From assembly GCA_937860175.1 (NCBI GenBank), contig CALMBJ010000208.1, positions 1 through 8,501 of the forward strand: DNA of 8,501 bases, written 5' to 3'. The notes under the pieces are model-generated. The model was given only the letters and a program-made list of their open reading frames with translations. It searched no databases and was not told the DNA's origin. This stretch comes from an uncultured Actinomycetes bacterium. Its GTDB lineage: Bacteria > Actinomycetota > Actinomycetes > Nanopelagicales > Nanopelagicaceae. Both the position numbers and the translations under genes were made by a program. Every line of letters begins with the position of its first letter. Position 1 is the first letter of the stretch. Of the stretch, positions 6,724 through 8,501 are shown one piece after another.

Positions 6724-8192
6724 TGAGTCAACAAACCCAAATCCCTGAACTAGATAGCGTTGGCTTGCTTCGCTACGCATGGCGACAGTTAACAAGTATG
6801 AGAACCGCCCTCATTCTTCTTTTGTTAGTTGGAATAGCAGCTATCCCAGGTTCGCTAGTCCCGCAGCGAACTCAAGCCCCGCTAGATGTAGCGCAGTATT
6901 TTAAGGTTTCTCCAGAACAAGCTCGCTGGATGGATCGCTTCTACCTATTTGATGTCTACGGCTCACCATGGTTTAGCGCTATCTACATTCTGCTTTTCAT
7001 CTCACTAATTGGTTGCGTCTTGCCTCGCACCTTTGAGCATTTCAAGGCGGCTCGCGCGCTGCCTCCGGCGACACCTAAGAATCTCTCTCGATTGGAGCAC
7101 CACCAGAGTTGGAGCGCACAAGGAAATGAAATTGAGCTTGCACGCGCCTGGTTTAAATCAAATCGCTTTAGAGTTCTGGAATCAGAAGGTTCAATCTCTG
7201 CCGAGAAGGGCTTTACCCGTGAGACCGGAAACCTGCTCTTTCACTTAGCACTTATTTTGATTCTGCTAGGTATCAGCTTTAGCTCGTTGTTTGGAATGCG
7301 TGGAGAAGCAATCATTAATGTTGGTGAAAGATTTGTTAATACCGCAACAAGTTATGACACATTGACATACGGAAAGTTGTATCGGGATTCAAACATTCCG
7401 GCCTTCATGTTAACTGCAGACAAGTTTGTTGCCGAGTACAACGTCCAAACGAGCGCCCCTGAAGATTACACACTCGATGTCTCCTTGCTTCGAGATGGTT
7501 CAACAACGATCGAGAAGAAAACCATCAAGGTGAATGATCCAATGACAATCGGATCAACTCGTGTTTATTTGCAAGCAAATGGATATGCACCAGTTGTCAC
7601 AGTAAGAGACTCCAAAGGTGATGTTGCATTCCAAGGCCCAGTAACCTTCTTGCCGCAAGATGCAAACCTTCGTTCAATAGGTGCAATTAAAGTTCCTGAT
7701 GCTGATCCACAGATTGGTTTCTTGGGATCTTTTCTTCCAACTTATGTTCGCGATGGAGCAAATGGTGGAGCTAGTGCATTTCCTAAGGCACTTAACCCTC
7801 GGTTATTGCTTTCTGTGTGGAGCGGTGATTTAGGTTTGGACTCAGGAATTCCTCAATCTGTTTATCGAATTGATACAACAGATATGACGCAGATTGGCCT
7901 AAAAGGCTTAAAGCCAGGTGAAAGCTTTGTATATCAAGGTGGATCGATCACCTTTGAAGGTTATGTGCAATGGGTAAACCTGAACTTTGTGGCAGATCCC
8001 GGAAAGCATCTTGCATTACTTGGAGGTATTGTTGCCATCCTCGGGTTGTTAGCTTCATTGTTTACACGCAGACGACGAATTTGGATTCGCGTAGGCGATG
8101 AGATCGAAGTTGCAGGATTAGCAAAGAATGCAGCGCCTGGGTTAGATATTGAAATGCAAGGTTTTGTAAAGATGTTAAAGGGAGAGAAGTAG
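6723..8192 (+). CDS. resB: Cytochrome c biogenesis protein ResB (Ccs1)
   Basis: ResB is one half of the System II cytochrome c synthetase; with CcsB it moves haem across the membrane and joins it to the apoprotein. The 489 residues show the family layout. Two N-terminal membrane spans lie at about 28-47 and 83-100, a third at 170-190, then a large outer domain at about 191-427 and a last span at 429-447 followed by basic RRRR. The segment GSLVPQRTQAP (43-53) is a typical ResB marker. H174 in span three and H429 at the start of span four are candidate haem ligands by analogy with Ccs1. No signal peptide is expected. It overlaps ccdA by one base and ends directly against ccsB. The ribosome site before its own ATG is poor, so coupling to ccdA translation is likely. 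Confidence 0.95.
   Translation: MSQQTQIPELDSVGLLRYAWRQLTSMRTALILLLLVGIAAIPGSLVPQRTQAPLDVAQYFKVSPEQARWMDRFYLFDVYGSPWFSAIYILLFISLIGCVLPRTFEHFKAARALPPATPKNLSRLEHHQSWSAQGNEIELARAWFKSNRFRVLESEGSISAEKGFTRETGNLLFHLALILILLGISFSSLFGMRGEAIINVGERFVNTATSYDTLTYGKLYRDSNIPAFMLTADKFVAEYNVQTSAPEDYTLDVSLLRDGSTTIEKKTIKVNDPMTIGSTRVYLQANGYAPVVTVRDSKGDVAFQGPVTFLPQDANLRSIGAIKVPDADPQIGFLGSFLPTYVRDGANGGASAFPKALNPRLLLSVWSGDLGLDSGIPQSVYRIDTTDMTQIGLKGLKPGESFVYQGGSITFEGYVQWVNLNFVADPGKHLALLGGIVAILGLLASLFTRRRRIWIRVGDEIEVAGLAKNAAPGLDIEMQGFVKMLKGEK
8177..8184 (+). promoter_or_regulatory. Ribosome binding site of ccsB
   Basis: AAAGGGAG lies 8 bases before the ATG at 8193-8195, within the last codons of resB. It is the strongest ribosome site in the plus-strand block and supports the start directly after the resB stop. 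CcsB may therefore be made partly independently of coupling. Confidence 0.6.
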
Positions 8193-8501
8193 ATGTCACG
8201 TTCATGGGCTTATGCATCAAATTACTTGGTGTATTCGGCGATGGCTGTCTATGCAATCTCCTTTATTGCTCACTTAATTGAAACCGCATGGGCGGTAAAG
8301 GTGCCGACTGATAAGAAGGCAACTCTGGATTACAAGCGCACCGAGAAGATTGCTCGCATTGCAACAGCGATGATGATTCTTGGCTTCTTACTTTTGTTCG
8401 CTGGTGTAGTTGCACGTGGAATCTCTGCTGGTCGAGTGCCATGGGGAAACATGTATGAGTTTTCAATTACTGGAGCACTAGCGTTTACAGGTGCTTACCT
8501 T
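8193..8501 (+). CDS. ccsB: Cytochrome c biogenesis protein CcsB/CcsA, N-terminal 103 residues (cut by window edge)
   Basis: This is the haem-handling partner of ResB in System II cytochrome c maturation. The frame from ATG 8193 stays open for 103 codons to the window edge. It begins MSRSWAYASNYLVYSAMA with a first membrane span at about 9-30. A second span runs at about 54-74, followed by the family segment RGISAGRVPWGNMYEFS (75-91), which leads into span three. The tryptophan-rich WWD haem-binding motif and flanking histidines expected later in the family lie beyond the edge. The gene starts at the base after the resB stop (TAG then ATG) with a good ribosome site. Position and motif together make the call firm even though about two thirds of the protein is not visible. 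Confidence 0.93.
   Translation, partial: MSRSWAYASNYLVYSAMAVYAISFIAHLIETAWAVKVPTDKKATLDYKRTEKIARIATAMMILGFLLLFAGVVARGISAGRVPWGNMYEFSITGALAFTGAYL

Noticed and set aside
7897..7915. Overlapping hairpins GCCTAAAAGGC and GGCTTAAAGCC, considered as a terminator
   Set aside because: They lie inside resB, encode the small repeat GLKGLK, and have short stems with no following T run.
1..8501. Mobile elements, prophage genes, CRISPR arrays, defence systems, tRNA or rRNA genes
   Set aside because: All long frames are housekeeping families in tight operons. No terminal inverted repeats, repeated spacers or structured RNA were seen on either strand.

Overview
The window looks like chromosomal DNA from a free-living actinobacterium with a compact genome and moderate GC content (mid-40s percent by eye). 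Two gene blocks support this. One has an XPB-type helicase together with a helicase-associated protein of the Rv0862c type. The other has a histidine phosphatase, then a TlpA-like lipoprotein, CcdA, ResB and CcsB, the order I recall for Rv0525-Rv0529 in Mycobacterium tuberculosis. Low GC with very tight packing suggests a streamlined freshwater lineage such as the acI/Nanopelagicales group; that placement is an inference. No mobile element, CRISPR array, tRNA or rRNA was found, and no gap between genes exceeds about 50 bases.

Left block, minus strand, read from about 4791 down to 1: a HAD-IB phosphatase (4024-4791), a 731-residue helicase-associated protein with a WYL-like C-terminus (1788-3983), an M20 metallopeptidase (717-1778), and the first 241 residues of an XPB/Ssl2-type DNA helicase (1-724, cut by the window edge). 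Gaps are 40 bases, 9 bases and then an 8-base overlap, so this is probably one operon. The helicase-associated protein and the N-terminal part of XPB can be aligned to each other by eye, so the two are probably functional partners in DNA metabolism. The peptidase lying between them has no obvious link to that job.

Right block, plus strand, from 4842 to the right edge: a histidine phosphatase (4842-5465), a lipoprotein thiol-disulfide oxidoreductase (5465-6001), CcdA (5998-6723), ResB (6723-8192) and the start of CcsB (8193-8501, cut). Every junction is an overlap or a direct abutment (TAATG, ATGA, TAATG, TAG/ATG), so the block is probably translationally coupled. The last four genes form a System II (Ccs/Res) cytochrome c maturation pathway. 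CcdA carries reductant across the membrane, the TlpA-like lipoprotein reduces the apocytochrome CXXCH cysteines, and ResB-CcsB delivers and attaches haem outside the cytoplasmic membrane.

The two blocks diverge from a 50-base region (4792-4841) that must hold both promoters. It has a plausible -10 box on each strand. The plus-strand box is placed so that the histidine phosphatase mRNA would begin at or next to its ATG (leaderless). I see no clearly new system. The points most worth checking are the paralogous helicase modules, the intervening peptidase, the phosphatase tied to cytochrome c maturation, and the compact divergent promoter.
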